A DNA stretch of 32,388 bases from Nitrospira sp. (lineage in GTDB: Bacteria > Nitrospirota > Nitrospiria > Nitrospirales > Nitrospiraceae): contig VGXE01000022.1 of the NCBI GenBank assembly GCA_016873455.1, forward strand, positions 1 through 32,388. Direction: 5' to 3'. The notes beneath the pieces are model-generated. The model searched no databases and was not told the origin of the DNA. It was given only the letters and a program-made list of their open reading frames with translations. Positions within the stretch are counted from its first letter, which is position 1. Each line of letters begins with the position of its first letter. Below, in pieces: positions 24,412 through 32,276 of the stretch. The position numbers and the translations under genes were made by a program.

Positions 24412-25363
24412 TGTGCAGCGACTTCACCTGGCTAAACCCGGCGTCACCGAGCCATCGTTTCACCTCCGCTGCCGAGTAGGTGTCGCCCCCCTTGGTAAAC
24501 AGCAACATGGACACAGCAAAGAGGCTCGCATCCGCCGGAAACAACCCTTCACGATCATGCAGAAACGCGTCTTGAATTATCAGTCGTCCGCCTGGAGCCA
24601 AGGCTGCCAAGGCACGTCGGAAGATCGCCTGATTATCCTCCGGTGAATAGATGTGCAACACGTTGGAATACCAAATCACGTCGTACGGACCCGGAATTGG
24701 CTCCTTCGTAAAATCAAGGGGGAGATAGGATAGCCTTCGTCCTGACTTATGAGTGGCGGCAACCTCCCTTGCTACGTCTAAAGCCGCATCACGGTCACAG
24801 ACGGTTGCCCGCAAGTGTGGATTGTGGGCGAGAAAGGCCAGCGCGTATGTTCCAGGACCTCCCCCAAGATCCAGTAAGGTCCCCGCTCCACCCAGCTTCA
24901 CCTGTGCGGTGATCGCAGGTGCGATCTCGAGCGTCCGGTGGTGCATGGCCCAGGTGAACCGCCGCCGCCAGTCCGGGCTGTCCGGCACGTCATGATCAAT
25001 CGGCAACCCGGTGCGTATAGATTCCTGCAACCGGCACCAATCTCCCCAATGACTCTTGATCAAGTCTACATAGCCGCCGCGATAGGCCGCATGGTTGGCA
25101 TTAAGCGCCGTCGCCCCCAGCCGACTGTTCTTGTAACCCGTCCCTTTCTTGATCAGGAGTCCGGCCATGGCCAGATTTCGGCAAAGAATGGCCAATCCCC
25201 GTTCGCTGACCCTGAGTTCCTTGGCCAGAGCGGAAACTGTCCAGGTCTGGTTTCCGACCACAGTACACAGATCCAGTTCGAGTGCGGCCAGCAAGACCAC
25301 CGGCAAGCGATAGGCCGAGACTGCATCACGGAACTCATCGAAGGTCGTGATCGGCCGACTCAT
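24296..25363 (-). CDS. O-methyltransferase, COMT/hydroxyneurosporene type
   Basis: The 355-residue protein has an N-terminal winged-helix dimerisation domain (about residues 15-100, A-L-E-L-D-L-C-T and S-A-L-A-K-E-L-R-V-S-E) and a class I methyltransferase domain with motif I at 163-173 (L-L-D-L-G-G-G-P-G-T-Y). It then has the Y-S-N-V-L-H-I-Y-S segment and an A-L-A-P-G-G-R-L-I-I-Q-D-A strand. Relatives methylate hydroxyl groups of carotenoids, polyketides or aromatic metabolites. The expected end is near D-G-I-L-V-A-S-A; the last 20 residues are extra, basic and lie in the overlap with the small membrane-protein gene. The ATG at 25363 overlaps the preceding stop by 4 nt. It is last in the coupled four-gene operon. 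Confidence 0.85.
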   Translation of the reverse strand: MSRPITTFDEFRDAVSAYRLPVVLLAALELDLCTVVGNQTWTVSALAKELRVSERGLAILCRNLAMAGLLIKKGTGYKNSRLGATALNANHAAYRGGYVDLIKSHWGDWCRLQESIRTGLPIDHDVPDSPDWRRRFTWAMHHRTLEIAPAITAQVKLGGAGTLLDLGGGPGTYALAFLAHNPHLRATVCDRDAALDVAREVAATHKSGRRLSYLPLDFTKEPIPGPYDVIWYSNVLHIYSPEDNQAIFRRALAALAPGGRLIIQDAFLHDREGLFPADASLFAVSMLLFTKGGDTYSAAEVKRWLGDAGFSQVKSLHIKKSTEDWEDGILVASASESRPKMSARRTRSRGSSNSH

Positions 25364-25797
25364 CCCTTACCGCCGATCTGTCGGCAAGACCACCGGATAA
25401 GATCCTCTACTTTGGCGGAATTCTGGAGATCGACGGCGCGTGTAAACGTCACCGCGACGAACTCGTCATTGATTTCGGTCTCCTCCGTGAATCCGGATTG
25501 CGCGAGCAGGGGTCGAAACTTCGATACCGCCGGCTGGAGAAAATACTTCGCCTGCTTGGCGACTTCGTCGGTTCCCAGATCTTCCGGCGTCCCATCCGAC
25601 ATCAAGGCCATCACTTCGTCCATTGCCAGCCCATACTGACAGACCACCGCACCATCCGGCTTGACCTCCAAAAGCCAGCCGTCCGACCCCAGATCCATGA
25701 TCAAGGGACCACCGGACTCCAATTCATAGAATTGGGGGAAGGCTCGCATCAGCGAGGATCGACGTTGTTGCCAGTCTGGTGACGCCAATTCGGTCAT
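25360..25797 (-). CDS. Conserved-looking 145-residue protein of unknown function
   Basis: No family was recognised. The protein appears soluble, mixed alpha/beta and acidic, beginning MTELASPDWQQRRSSLM. Features include a G-G-P-L-I-M-D-L-G-S-D-G-W-L-L-E strand pair, a D-G-A-V-V-C-Q-Y-G strand, and a helical C-terminal part. The size and alternation recall small chaperone-like or DUF-type folds, but this is only a resemblance. The ATG at 25797 overlaps the TPR gene's stop by 4 nt; a frame start at 25827 would overlap it by 34 nt and is less likely. Its stop in turn overlaps the methyltransferase start. It may be a partner of the TPR protein or of the methyltransferase. Confidence 0.7.
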   Translation of the reverse strand: MTELASPDWQQRRSSLMRAFPQFYELESGGPLIMDLGSDGWLLEVKPDGAVVCQYGLAMDEVMALMSDGTPEDLGTDEVAKQAKYFLQPAVSKFRPLLAQSGFTEETEINDEFVAVTFTRAVDLQNSAKVEDLIRWSCRQIGGKG

Positions 25798-26618
25798 ACA
25801 GGGACCTTTGACATCGGTTGCCCACAATGCTGGGCTGCGAGACGGTCGCGCAAGGCCGCCACGCGTCGGATATTTTCATCAAGCTTGGGCAATCGGTACT
25901 TGCGATCCATCTCAACCACGAGGTCGAGGAGATCCACAGCCTCTGGTATCCGATTGGTCTCTTCGAAACATTGGGCTAGCACATACCGGGCCCCGCCCGC
26001 GCGGAGCTCATCACCGGACCGTTCGGCAATGGACAGGCTGGTCTGGCAGCAGGCAATCGCGTCATCGTATCGTTGTTGCACCAGAAACGTGCGGCCGATC
26101 ATACGCCACGCATCTGCCATGCCGCCCTGGTTGGCCAGTCGCTGCATCAATCCCAACGAACGTTCATAAAATCGAATCGCGTCGCCGAACTGGCCGGTCT
26201 CGCGGGCCACCAGGCCAAGGTCCGACAACAACACCGCCTCAGCCGCCTCATCGCGGGTCTTTCTGATGAGGTCGAGCGCCTCGAGATAGTAGGCGCGCGC
26301 CCGGTCCAATTCACCGGCGTCGGCCCGCAGATTGCCTAAATTCGCCAGCGTCGTGCCAATGCCTCGCTCGTCTCCGAGAATTTTCTGTAATTCCAAGACT
26401 TCTTGATAATGGGCCTGTGCCGCGTCGCGCCGTCCGCTCACCGCGCAGATATTGCCGAGATTGCCGAGCGTTGCCGCCAACGCCCGACGGTCTCCAGTCA
26501 GTCGGTCACACTCCAACGCTTTGGCATAACAGGCATAGGCGTCGGTATAGTGTCCGCGAGAAAAGAAATCGTTGCCTTGGCGATTCAATTCTTCAGACGA
26601 TCCATTACGCAACGTCAT
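25794..26618 (-). CDS. Tetratricopeptide-repeat protein
   Basis: The 274-residue protein consists of six or so TPR units from residue 8 to about 245, with typical A-x-x-x-Y-x-x-A-L and L-G-N-L-G steps (L-G-N-L-G-N-I, L-A-N-L-G-N-L, L-S-D-L-G-L-V). It has no signal peptide, membrane helix or kinase/effector domain, so it is a cytosolic scaffold. The ATG at 26618 overlaps the stop of the metallo-beta-lactamase-like gene by 4 nt, and its own stop overlaps the next start. Four successive genes are therefore linked by 4-nt overlaps. In context, it is the likely protein-protein hub of this operon; its partner is unknown. Confidence 0.85.
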   Translation of the reverse strand: MTLRNGSSEELNRQGNDFFSRGHYTDAYACYAKALECDRLTGDRRALAATLGNLGNICAVSGRRDAAQAHYQEVLELQKILGDERGIGTTLANLGNLRADAGELDRARAYYLEALDLIRKTRDEAAEAVLLSDLGLVARETGQFGDAIRFYERSLGLMQRLANQGGMADAWRMIGRTFLVQQRYDDAIACCQTSLSIAERSGDELRAGGARYVLAQCFEETNRIPEAVDLLDLVVEMDRKYRLPKLDENIRRVAALRDRLAAQHCGQPMSKVPV

Positions 26619-27229
26619 GCCATTCCATCCAATAACCGCCCGACCGCCGGCTTGCCCCCGGTGAGAATCGAGGTGCCATCTCCGACGAGAAGACTCTCAA
26701 ACTCGTACTTCAGAAGCCGACGGAGGCCCTCCTTAGCCTTCGCCGCATCGGCGTACTTCTCAGCGGGAAGCAGGCTGACGCTCCCAGCCGGTTTGCCGAT
26801 CAACGCATCCCCGACGATCAGTATGCCCTTCCCTTGCCCTTGCCCTTGCTGAATGAACAGGGCCGACTCGCCTGGTGATTTTTGATCGTTCAACTGAACC
26901 ACCCAGATGCCGCCCGGCAATAGTTCCCCATCGGTATACGTGCGTGTTGGTTTCAGATCCATCTGTGGCGCGTCCGGCTTCGGAACGTATAGCTGGCACG
27001 CAAACTCCACCTGGCACGCCGCCGACTCCCGCGCATGGTCTCGATTCGTCACAATGATGTAATCGACTGGCCCGTTTCGCCGAATGAGGGACTTCGCCTC
27101 AGCTGTCATCGGAGGCGGGTCTATCAGGATTGCGTGCTCACCAATCGTGAGAAACAGCCCATTGAAGTCCAGCTGCCTTTCCTCTGAAAACCATGACCAC
27201 TGCCAGATGCCTGGAAGAAGCTGCTTCAT
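26615..27229 (-). CDS. Metallo-beta-lactamase-fold protein with altered metal site
   Basis: A 204-residue protein with the short metallo-beta-lactamase-type beginning (N-G-L-F-L-T-I-G-E-H-A-I-L-I-D-P-P-P). It also has a later G-D-A-L-I-G-K strand end, where the family has a conserved aspartate, and a C-terminal G-D-G-T-S-I-L segment. The usual T-H-x-H-x-D-H is replaced by T-N-R-D-H-A-R at residues 61-67, so two of the first-site histidines are missing. It may bind fewer or different metals, or be a non-catalytic binder; relatives with such variant sites exist in environmental bacteria. It is first in the MBL-TPR-unknown-methyltransferase operon, and its ATG at 27229 follows a 7-nt-repeat spacer. 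Confidence 0.72.
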   Translation of the reverse strand: MKQLLPGIWQWSWFSEERQLDFNGLFLTIGEHAILIDPPPMTAEAKSLIRRNGPVDYIIVTNRDHARESAACQVEFACQLYVPKPDAPQMDLKPTRTYTDGELLPGGIWVVQLNDQKSPGESALFIQQGQGQGKGILIVGDALIGKPAGSVSLLPAEKYADAAKAKEGLRRLLKYEFESLLVGDGTSILTGGKPAVGRLLDGMA

Positions 27230-27236
27230 AAAAAGA

Positions 27237-27264
27237 GCTTATAGCTGATGGCTGATAGCGTATA
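27237..27264 (+). repeat. Four tandem heptamers (consensus GCTGATA)
   Basis: Four consecutive 7-mers: GCTTATA, GCTGATG, GCTGATA, GCGTATA. They fill the 47-nt gap between the MBL-like gene and the preceding small gene. The unit is related to the GCTGACA core at 18785 and has the same period as the ACGTGAA arrays near guaA and purF. Confidence 0.6.
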
Positions 27265-27276
27265 GCACGAACAACT

Positions 27277-27516
27277 CTAGAGCGCCGCGATGGCGTCTTT
27301 GACCGTCTTGGTGACTTTCGCCAGGATACTCGCATCATGAGGAAGATCGATGATGTCGTCTTCCGATACCGTGATGAACTTTCGGTTTTGCCCTTTGGTC
27401 AGCGAGATCAGGAACAGGCTGTTTGACGGTGTGGTCGGGATCACAATCTGCACAGCGCCGTCCACTCCCTTCACGATTTCTCCAAACTTCTTTTTCCCTT
27501 CCTCCATCTCATCCAT
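27277..27516 (-). CDS. Small hypothetical protein
   Basis: A 79-residue protein of unknown function with a strong GGAGAGGG ribosome site 7-10 nt before its ATG. It begins with a charged helix (M-D-E-M-E-E-G-K-K-K-F-G-E-I-V), followed by strands (V-Q-I-V-I-P, S-L-F-L-I-S-L) and a C-terminal alanine/lysine-rich helix. No membrane helix, signal peptide or metal motif is present. It lies upstream of the MBL-TPR operon on the same strand, separated by a heptamer repeat, and may be cotranscribed with it. Confidence 0.65.
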   Translation of the reverse strand: MDEMEEGKKKFGEIVKGVDGAVQIVIPTTPSNSLFLISLTKGQNRKFITVSEDDIIDLPHDASILAKVTKTVKDAIAAL

Positions 27517-27630
27517 TCTTGCCCTCTCCCACTCCCATTACGTTGTCACCATCGAAACCTCTTCCCCTGAAGTGCACTCGCCGCCCAGACGCAAGCGGAC
27601 ACGGCTACATACAAGTCCTTGATCTCACGC

Positions 27631-27648
27631 ATGCAGCAAATGCTGCAT
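27631..27648. promoter_or_regulatory. Perfect palindrome, possible operator
   Basis: ATGCAGC and GCTGCAT (27631-27637 and 27642-27648) are a perfect 7+7 inverted repeat around AAAT, about 115 nt upstream of the small gene at 27516. The short 4-nt centre and the lack of a following U-tract favour a regulator-binding site over a terminator. No regulator gene is adjacent. Confidence 0.35.
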
Positions 27649-27697
27649 CCTAGCACGGAGATTTTTACGCGGGCAACCGAGGGAGGCGGAGCGAATC

Positions 27698-27714
27698 CGG
27701 CTGAGAGTCAGCCG
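27698..27714 (-). terminator. Short hairpin overlapping the PilZ-gene stop
   Basis: CGGCTGA and TCAGCCG (27698-27704 and 27708-27714) are a perfect 7-bp stem with a 3-nt loop. It overlaps the stop codon of the PilZ gene and would end the purL-purF-PilZ message, though it is not followed by a U-tract. Confidence 0.35.
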
Positions 27715-28016
27715 TCACGCTGATTGAGCATATCTTGAAGGTGCTGCTTGGCCTGGGCTTCGAATCGGATGAACTCCAGGCCGAATCGATCCTTCTCCTT
27801 CCACCGAATGACGGCAAGCTCGATGACAATCGGTTCACGGGCACCAGAGAGTTCGACTTGCAGCCGGAGATGCTCACCAACATCGAATCGGACATCAGTC
27901 TCGATCTGACCACCGCCGATCGCAAGATCCGTCAACACGCCTTTCCCGGTCCCTTTATCACCGGAAAACGAGACACGATAATTCACCGGCACCCTGGATT
28001 TTGATCGTGGTTTCAT
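27708..28016 (-). CDS. PilZ-domain protein with altered c-di-GMP motif
   Basis: A 102-residue stand-alone PilZ domain. The first c-di-GMP-binding motif R-x-x-x-R is present (Arg4 and Arg8 in R-S-K-S-R). The second, normally D/N-x-S-x-x-G, reads D-L-A-I-G-G at 30-35, with alanine for serine, which may weaken binding. PilZ proteins usually pass the second messenger c-di-GMP to motility or polysaccharide machinery. The gene starts 18 nt after purF with an AGGA ribosome site, so it is probably cotranscribed with purL and purF, an odd partnership for a signalling protein. Confidence 0.85.
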   Translation of the reverse strand: MKPRSKSRVPVNYRVSFSGDKGTGKGVLTDLAIGGGQIETDVRFDVGEHLRLQVELSGAREPIVIELAVIRWKEKDRFGLEFIRFEAQAKQHLQDMLNQRDG

Positions 28017-28034
28017 GCGTCCTACATCCCTGAA

Positions 28035-29510
28035 TCAACTGGCCGGTTCGAACAAGCCCAATTGTAGTTCTTCCGCACGGGTAAATGGAATGGGATAGTG
28101 CTCCGTAAAGCATGCGTTGCAGTAGTGCTCGGGGGATCCTGGGACCACGTTGAGCATCCCTTCGAGACTGAGGTAGGCCAAACTATCCGCTGTGATATAT
28201 TTGCGGATTTCTTCAGTCGAATGGTTAGAGGCGATGAGCTCTTTCTTCGTCGGTGTATCGATGCCATAAAAACAGGGGGAGACGATCGGTGGGGAACTGA
28301 TCCGCATGTGGACTTCCTTGGCCCCAGCCTGGCGAATCATCTTGACGATCTTCCGGCTGGTCGTGCCTCGGACCAGGGAGTCGTCCACCACGACAACGCG
28401 CTTCCCGGACAAGACTTCGGAGACAGCATTCAGTTTTACCTTGACCCCGAAATGGCGAATTGACTGTTCAGGCTCAATGAATGTCCGTCCGACATAGTGG
28501 TTCCGGATGAGCCCTGTCTCGAACCTGACCCCGCCCCCTTCCGCATAGCCCAACGCCGCAGGCACCCCGGAATCCGGGACCGGAATGACGATATCTGCCG
28601 GCACCCAGGACTCTTGGGCCAGTTGCCGTCCCAGCGCTTTGCGTGTTGCATATACGGCGTTTGCGCCAAAAATCCGACTGTCTGGCCTGGCGAAATAGAC
28701 ATATTCGAAGACGCACATGGCCTGGTCCATTTTGGGAAACGGCCGGTGACTGTCCAACCCCTGTTCGCTGATCACGACCAACTCACCCGGTTCGATTTCG
28801 CGAACGTATTCCGCATCCAGCAAATCAAAGGCGCAGGTTTCCGACGCGACGATCCAGCTATTGCGGACCCGTCCAAGGCAGAGCGGCCGCAATCCGTAGG
28901 GGTCACGCGCGGCAATGAGGCCGTTGTCGGTCAAGAGCACGACCGAGAATGCGCCGCGCACTTGATTGAGCGCATCCATCACTCGTGCGAGAAACGATCC
29001 GGCTTTCGAATGCGCGATTAGATGGATGATGACTTCACTGTCCGAGGTGGATTGAAAGATGGCGCCATACGCTTCGAGTTCGTGTCGGAGCACCTGGGCA
29101 TTAATGAGATTGCCGTTGTGCGCGAGAGCCAAATTGCCGAGCGCAAAATTCACGGTCAGTGGCTGCACATTCTTCAGGTCGTTGCCGCCGGCCGTGGAAT
29201 ACCTATTGTGGCCAATGGCCATGTACCCGGGAAGTTTTTCCAGCGACGGTTTATTGTAAATGTCGGCGACCAACCCCATACCCTTATGAACGAAGAACTG
29301 GTTTCCATCCCCCGACACGATGCCTGACGCTTCCTGACCACGATGCTGCAGCGCATAGAGTCCAAGATAGGCCAGATTGGCGGCCTCTTCGTGGCCGAAG
29401 ACCCCGACGACCGCACACTCTTCGTGAAACTTGTCCGGCCCCTCAAGGGAACGGTGAAACGCCAACGGTGACACGACCGGAAGCTCCCTCATGGTTCGAC
29501 GATTATCCAT
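28035..29510 (-). CDS. purF: Amidophosphoribosyltransferase
   Basis: Makes phosphoribosylamine from PRPP and glutamine, the first committed purine step. The 491-residue protein begins with a propeptide ending just before the nucleophile Cys32 (H-E-E-C-A-V-V-G), which must be removed. The Ntn-type glutaminase domain follows, then the PRPP site [13 protein letters not shown]. Cysteines in S-E-T-C-A-F-D, S-P-C-F-Y-G and Y-C-N-A-C-F match the four ligands of the Bacillus-type oxygen-sensitive [4Fe-4S] cluster. The ATG at 29510 has no clear Shine-Dalgarno and follows purL by 18 nt across heptamer repeats; ATG at 29492 is an alternative. The PilZ gene follows. Confidence 0.95.
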   Translation of the reverse strand: MDNRRTMRELPVVSPLAFHRSLEGPDKFHEECAVVGVFGHEEAANLAYLGLYALQHRGQEASGIVSGDGNQFFVHKGMGLVADIYNKPSLEKLPGYMAIGHNRYSTAGGNDLKNVQPLTVNFALGNLALAHNGNLINAQVLRHELEAYGAIFQSTSDSEVIIHLIAHSKAGSFLARVMDALNQVRGAFSVVLLTDNGLIAARDPYGLRPLCLGRVRNSWIVASETCAFDLLDAEYVREIEPGELVVISEQGLDSHRPFPKMDQAMCVFEYVYFARPDSRIFGANAVYATRKALGRQLAQESWVPADIVIPVPDSGVPAALGYAEGGGVRFETGLIRNHYVGRTFIEPEQSIRHFGVKVKLNAVSEVLSGKRVVVVDDSLVRGTTSRKIVKMIRQAGAKEVHMRISSPPIVSPCFYGIDTPTKKELIASNHSTEEIRKYITADSLAYLSLEGMLNVVPGSPEHYCNACFTEHYPIPFTRAEELQLGLFEPAS

Positions 29511-29513
29511 GTG

Positions 29514-29534
29514 TCAACATTTCACGTTTCACGT
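29514..29534 (-). repeat. Three heptamers (ACGTGAA) spanning the purL stop
   Basis: On the minus strand ACGTGAA, ACGTGAA and ATGTTGA follow one another; the purL stop codon TGA (29531-29529) is part of the first unit. The last two units closely match ACGTGAC-ATGTTAT in the guaB-guaA spacer. Confidence 0.5.
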
Positions 29535-31766
29535 CTGATTCAGCGTGCGTTCGATCGAGAAGGCCCATCGGTCGTAGAGCTCCGCCACCGGCACATCGAT
29601 CACTTTCGCTGCCGGCCGCTCACCCTCCAGCGAGATAATCAGCCGATCGCCCGTAACAGATCCAATCACCGCGACAGGCACACCCGCGCGCCTCGCGCCA
29701 TCAAGAATCGCCTGCCGGTGAACCGGTTTGGCCGAGAGCACCACCCGAGACTGGCTTTCGCCGAACAGCACCGCGTCTTTTCGGATCCGGTCGAGCGGCA
29801 GTGTTACCACAGCGCCCAGTGGCCGGTCTGGCCCCGACATCGCGCTTTCAGCCAATGCAACCGCCAGTCCACCGTCCGAACAGTCGTGCGCCGATTGCAC
29901 CAATCCACTACGAATCAGCGCCAGGACACAGTCATGCATCGCCTTTTCCACATCCATGCTCAAGAACGGCGGCGAGCCTTGTTCACGCGCCTGGACCACT
30001 TTCAGATACTCTGACCCACCTAAGTCCTCTCGGGTCGCTCCCAATAAAATGATGTCGTCGCCTTCCGCCTTGAACCACTGCGTCATGGTCCGATCAGCTT
30101 GCTCAATCAGTCCCACCATGCCCAGCATCGGCGTCGGATAGATCGACAGTCCATTGGTCTCATTGTAGAAACTGACGTTTCCGCTCACGATCGGTACCTG
30201 AAGCCGTTCGCACGCATCCTTCATGCCTTCGATCGCCAGGACGAACTGCCACATGATGTCGGGACGCTCAGGGTTGCCGAAATTCAAGCAATCCGTCAGA
30301 CCAATCGGCTCGGCGCCGGAACAGACCAGATTCCGCGCGGCCTCGGCCACGGCCAGACGCGCGCCTTCGTACGGATGCAGCATGCAATACCGGCTGTTGC
30401 AATCGACCGTCATCGCCACGGCCTTGTTTGTCCCCTTGATCCGCACCACCGCCGCATCTGAACCGGGCCGAACCATCGTATTCGTTCGTACCATATGATC
30501 GTACTGATGATAGACCCACCGTTTGCTGGCAATCGTCGGCGACCCCACGAGAGACAACAGTGCGTGATTGGCATCTTTCACGTCGGGGATCAGGTCGTAA
30601 TTCACATTCGTCAGGATATCCTGATACGCCGGTGCGGCGTAGGGCCGTTCATAGCGCGGGCCATCGTCAGCCAGCGCCTTCGCCGGGATCTCCGCCACGA
30701 CTGCCCCGTGATCCTTCACACGCAAGATCCCGTCGCCGGTCACGCGTCCAACTACCGCGACATCCAGATCCCACTTCCGACAGATCGCCAGGCATTCGTC
30801 TTCCTTGCCCGCTTTCGCCACCATGAGCATCCGCTCTTGCGACTCCGACAGCATCAATTCGTATGGCGTCATCCCCGGCTCGCGGCGCGGAACATGAGTC
30901 AGATCGAGCTCGATACCGTTCCCTGCGCGCGACGCCATTTCGCAGGAGGAACTCGTGAGCCCTGCCGCACCCATGTCTTGGATCCCGACCAGCAGATCGC
31001 CGGCCATGAGTTCTAGACAGGCTTCGAGCAGCAACTTTTCTTGAAATGGATCGCCGACCTGCACGGTGGGCCGCTTCTGATCCGACTTGTCATCAAATGA
31101 GTCGGACGCCATCGTCGCCCCATGAATCCCATCGCGGCCCGTCTTTGACCCGAAATAGATCACGGGATTGCCGACCCCCGCCGCGGTCCCGAGGAAAATC
31201 TTGTCCTTGCGTGCAATACCCAGGCAAAACACATTCACCAAGGGATTCAGTGAGTAGATGTCGTTGAAGACGATCTCACCTCCCACTGTTGGCACGCCCA
31301 TGCAATTGCCGTAGCCGGCAATGCCGGCGACGACGCCCTTCATCAGATGGCGATTTTTCGCCGTATCCAACCCGCCGAAACGCAGCGAATCCAGCAGCGC
31401 AATCGGCCGCGCGCCCATCGTAAACACGTCACGCAGAATGCCGCCCACGCCGGTGGCCGCACCTTGATACGGCTCGATGAACGACGGGTGATTATGCGAC
31501 TCCATTTTGAAGACCACGCAGAGCCCGTCACCGATATCCACCGCGCCGGCATTTTCCCCGGGCCCCTGCACGACACGCGGCCCCGTGGTCGGCAGCTTTT
31601 TCAGATGGACGCGCGAGCTCTTGTACGAACAGTGTTCCGACCACATGACGGAAAACATGCCGAGCTCGGTCAGATTCGGCTCGCGTCCGAGAATCTCGAT
31701 AATTTTTTGGTATTCCTCGCCCGTCAGATTGTGCTGGGCGATGAGATCGTTGGTGATCAGCGGCAT
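29529..31766 (-). CDS. purL: Phosphoribosylformylglycinamidine synthase, small-type PurL subunit
   Basis: Catalyses the fourth purine step, FGAR to FGAM with ATP and ammonia from glutamine. At 745 residues it is the small form that works with separate PurS and PurQ, neither of which is in this window. Motifs: the N-terminal [11 protein letters not shown] active-site segment, [16 protein letters not shown], the [11 protein letters not shown] metal/ATP segment, and the second-half [17 protein letters not shown]. The ATG at 31766 starts MPLITNDLI, matching the family; 33 further upstream codons of the open frame lie in the spacer and are not family-like. purF follows 18 nt later. Confidence 0.96.
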   Translation of the reverse strand: MPLITNDLIAQHNLTGEEYQKIIEILGREPNLTELGMFSVMWSEHCSYKSSRVHLKKLPTTGPRVVQGPGENAGAVDIGDGLCVVFKMESHNHPSFIEPYQGAATGVGGILRDVFTMGARPIALLDSLRFGGLDTAKNRHLMKGVVAGIAGYGNCMGVPTVGGEIVFNDIYSLNPLVNVFCLGIARKDKIFLGTAAGVGNPVIYFGSKTGRDGIHGATMASDSFDDKSDQKRPTVQVGDPFQEKLLLEACLELMAGDLLVGIQDMGAAGLTSSSCEMASRAGNGIELDLTHVPRREPGMTPYELMLSESQERMLMVAKAGKEDECLAICRKWDLDVAVVGRVTGDGILRVKDHGAVVAEIPAKALADDGPRYERPYAAPAYQDILTNVNYDLIPDVKDANHALLSLVGSPTIASKRWVYHQYDHMVRTNTMVRPGSDAAVVRIKGTNKAVAMTVDCNSRYCMLHPYEGARLAVAEAARNLVCSGAEPIGLTDCLNFGNPERPDIMWQFVLAIEGMKDACERLQVPIVSGNVSFYNETNGLSIYPTPMLGMVGLIEQADRTMTQWFKAEGDDIILLGATREDLGGSEYLKVVQAREQGSPPFLSMDVEKAMHDCVLALIRSGLVQSAHDCSDGGLAVALAESAMSGPDRPLGAVVTLPLDRIRKDAVLFGESQSRVVLSAKPVHRQAILDGARRAGVPVAVIGSVTGDRLIISLEGERPAAKVIDVPVAELYDRWAFSIERTLNQT

Positions 31767-31877
31767 GCCGGCCTGTATGACGCCTTTACTATCAGGGCGC
31801 GAACGATTTCCATGGCGTATGTCGACATGCCGAGGCTCGGATTCTGCTATCGCGGCACGTGGCACTCAACAGACACA

Positions 31878-31902
31878 GCGAGGCGCACATCCAGCGCCTC
31901 GC
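31878..31902 (-). terminator. 9-bp hairpin after the secreted-protein gene
   Basis: GCGAGGCGC and GCGCCTCGC pair perfectly around a 7-nt loop, downstream of the minus-strand gene ending at 31941 and upstream of purL. On the minus strand it is followed by TGTGTCTGTTG, only partly U-rich. It should separate the two transcription units. Confidence 0.5.
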
Positions 31903-31940
31903 CGCATCCGCCAGTGTGATTAACGCATCCCGATGCTGTT

Positions 31941-32276
31941 CTACTGCACTTCCACCTTCACGGAAGCTTCGGCGGCTAACGTTTGATGATCCTTGTCTGC
32001 CGCAATCACCTTAATTTCATGAGTCCCGCGGGACATGCCTTTGACTGTCCCCTTCCAGCCCTTCTGATATTCTCCATCCACGAAACAATGGGCATGCGTC
32101 GCATCGCTGCCCTTCGTGAGCTCGTACACAATTTCGACATCGCTCCCGACCTTCACCCCAGCTGCCGGGCTCGTGATCGTGACCTTGCTGCCGTCATCCT
32201 TTGCGGCCCACGCATCGACCCCGGCACCCAATGCCAGCAAACCAACGACCGCCAACATTGCACCTACACGCATCAT
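31941..32276 (-). CDS. Small secreted beta-sandwich protein
   Basis: A 111-residue protein with a clear signal peptide (residues 1-24, cleavage after A-W-A). The mature part reads as one Ig-like beta-sandwich: V-T-I-T-S-P-A-A-G-V-K-V-G-S-D-V-E-I, then H-A-H-C-F-V-D-G-E-Y, then a G-T-H-E-I-K-V-I-A-A-D strand. Its repeated T-S-P-x-x-G-x-x-V pattern and H-x-H-C segment resemble small DUF4399-like or Big/Ig-type periplasmic domains. The histidines and cysteine could bind a metal, but this is speculative. A very strong GGAGGAGG ribosome site precedes the ATG. Likely an independent unit ended by the hairpin at 31878-31902. Confidence 0.75.
   Translation of the reverse strand: MMRVGAMLAVVGLLALGAGVDAWAAKDDGSKVTITSPAAGVKVGSDVEIVYELTKGSDATHAHCFVDGEYQKGWKGTVKGMSRGTHEIKVIAADKDHQTLAAEASVKVEVQ

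Noticed and set aside
27665-27925. 86-residue minus-strand frame overlapping the PilZ gene
   Set aside because: It is a shifted frame of the PilZ gene, lacks a ribosome site and shows Ser/Arg-rich shadow composition.
29529-31865. Longer purL start at 31865
   Set aside because: The additional 33 codons are low in similarity to the family and extend toward the upstream hairpin.
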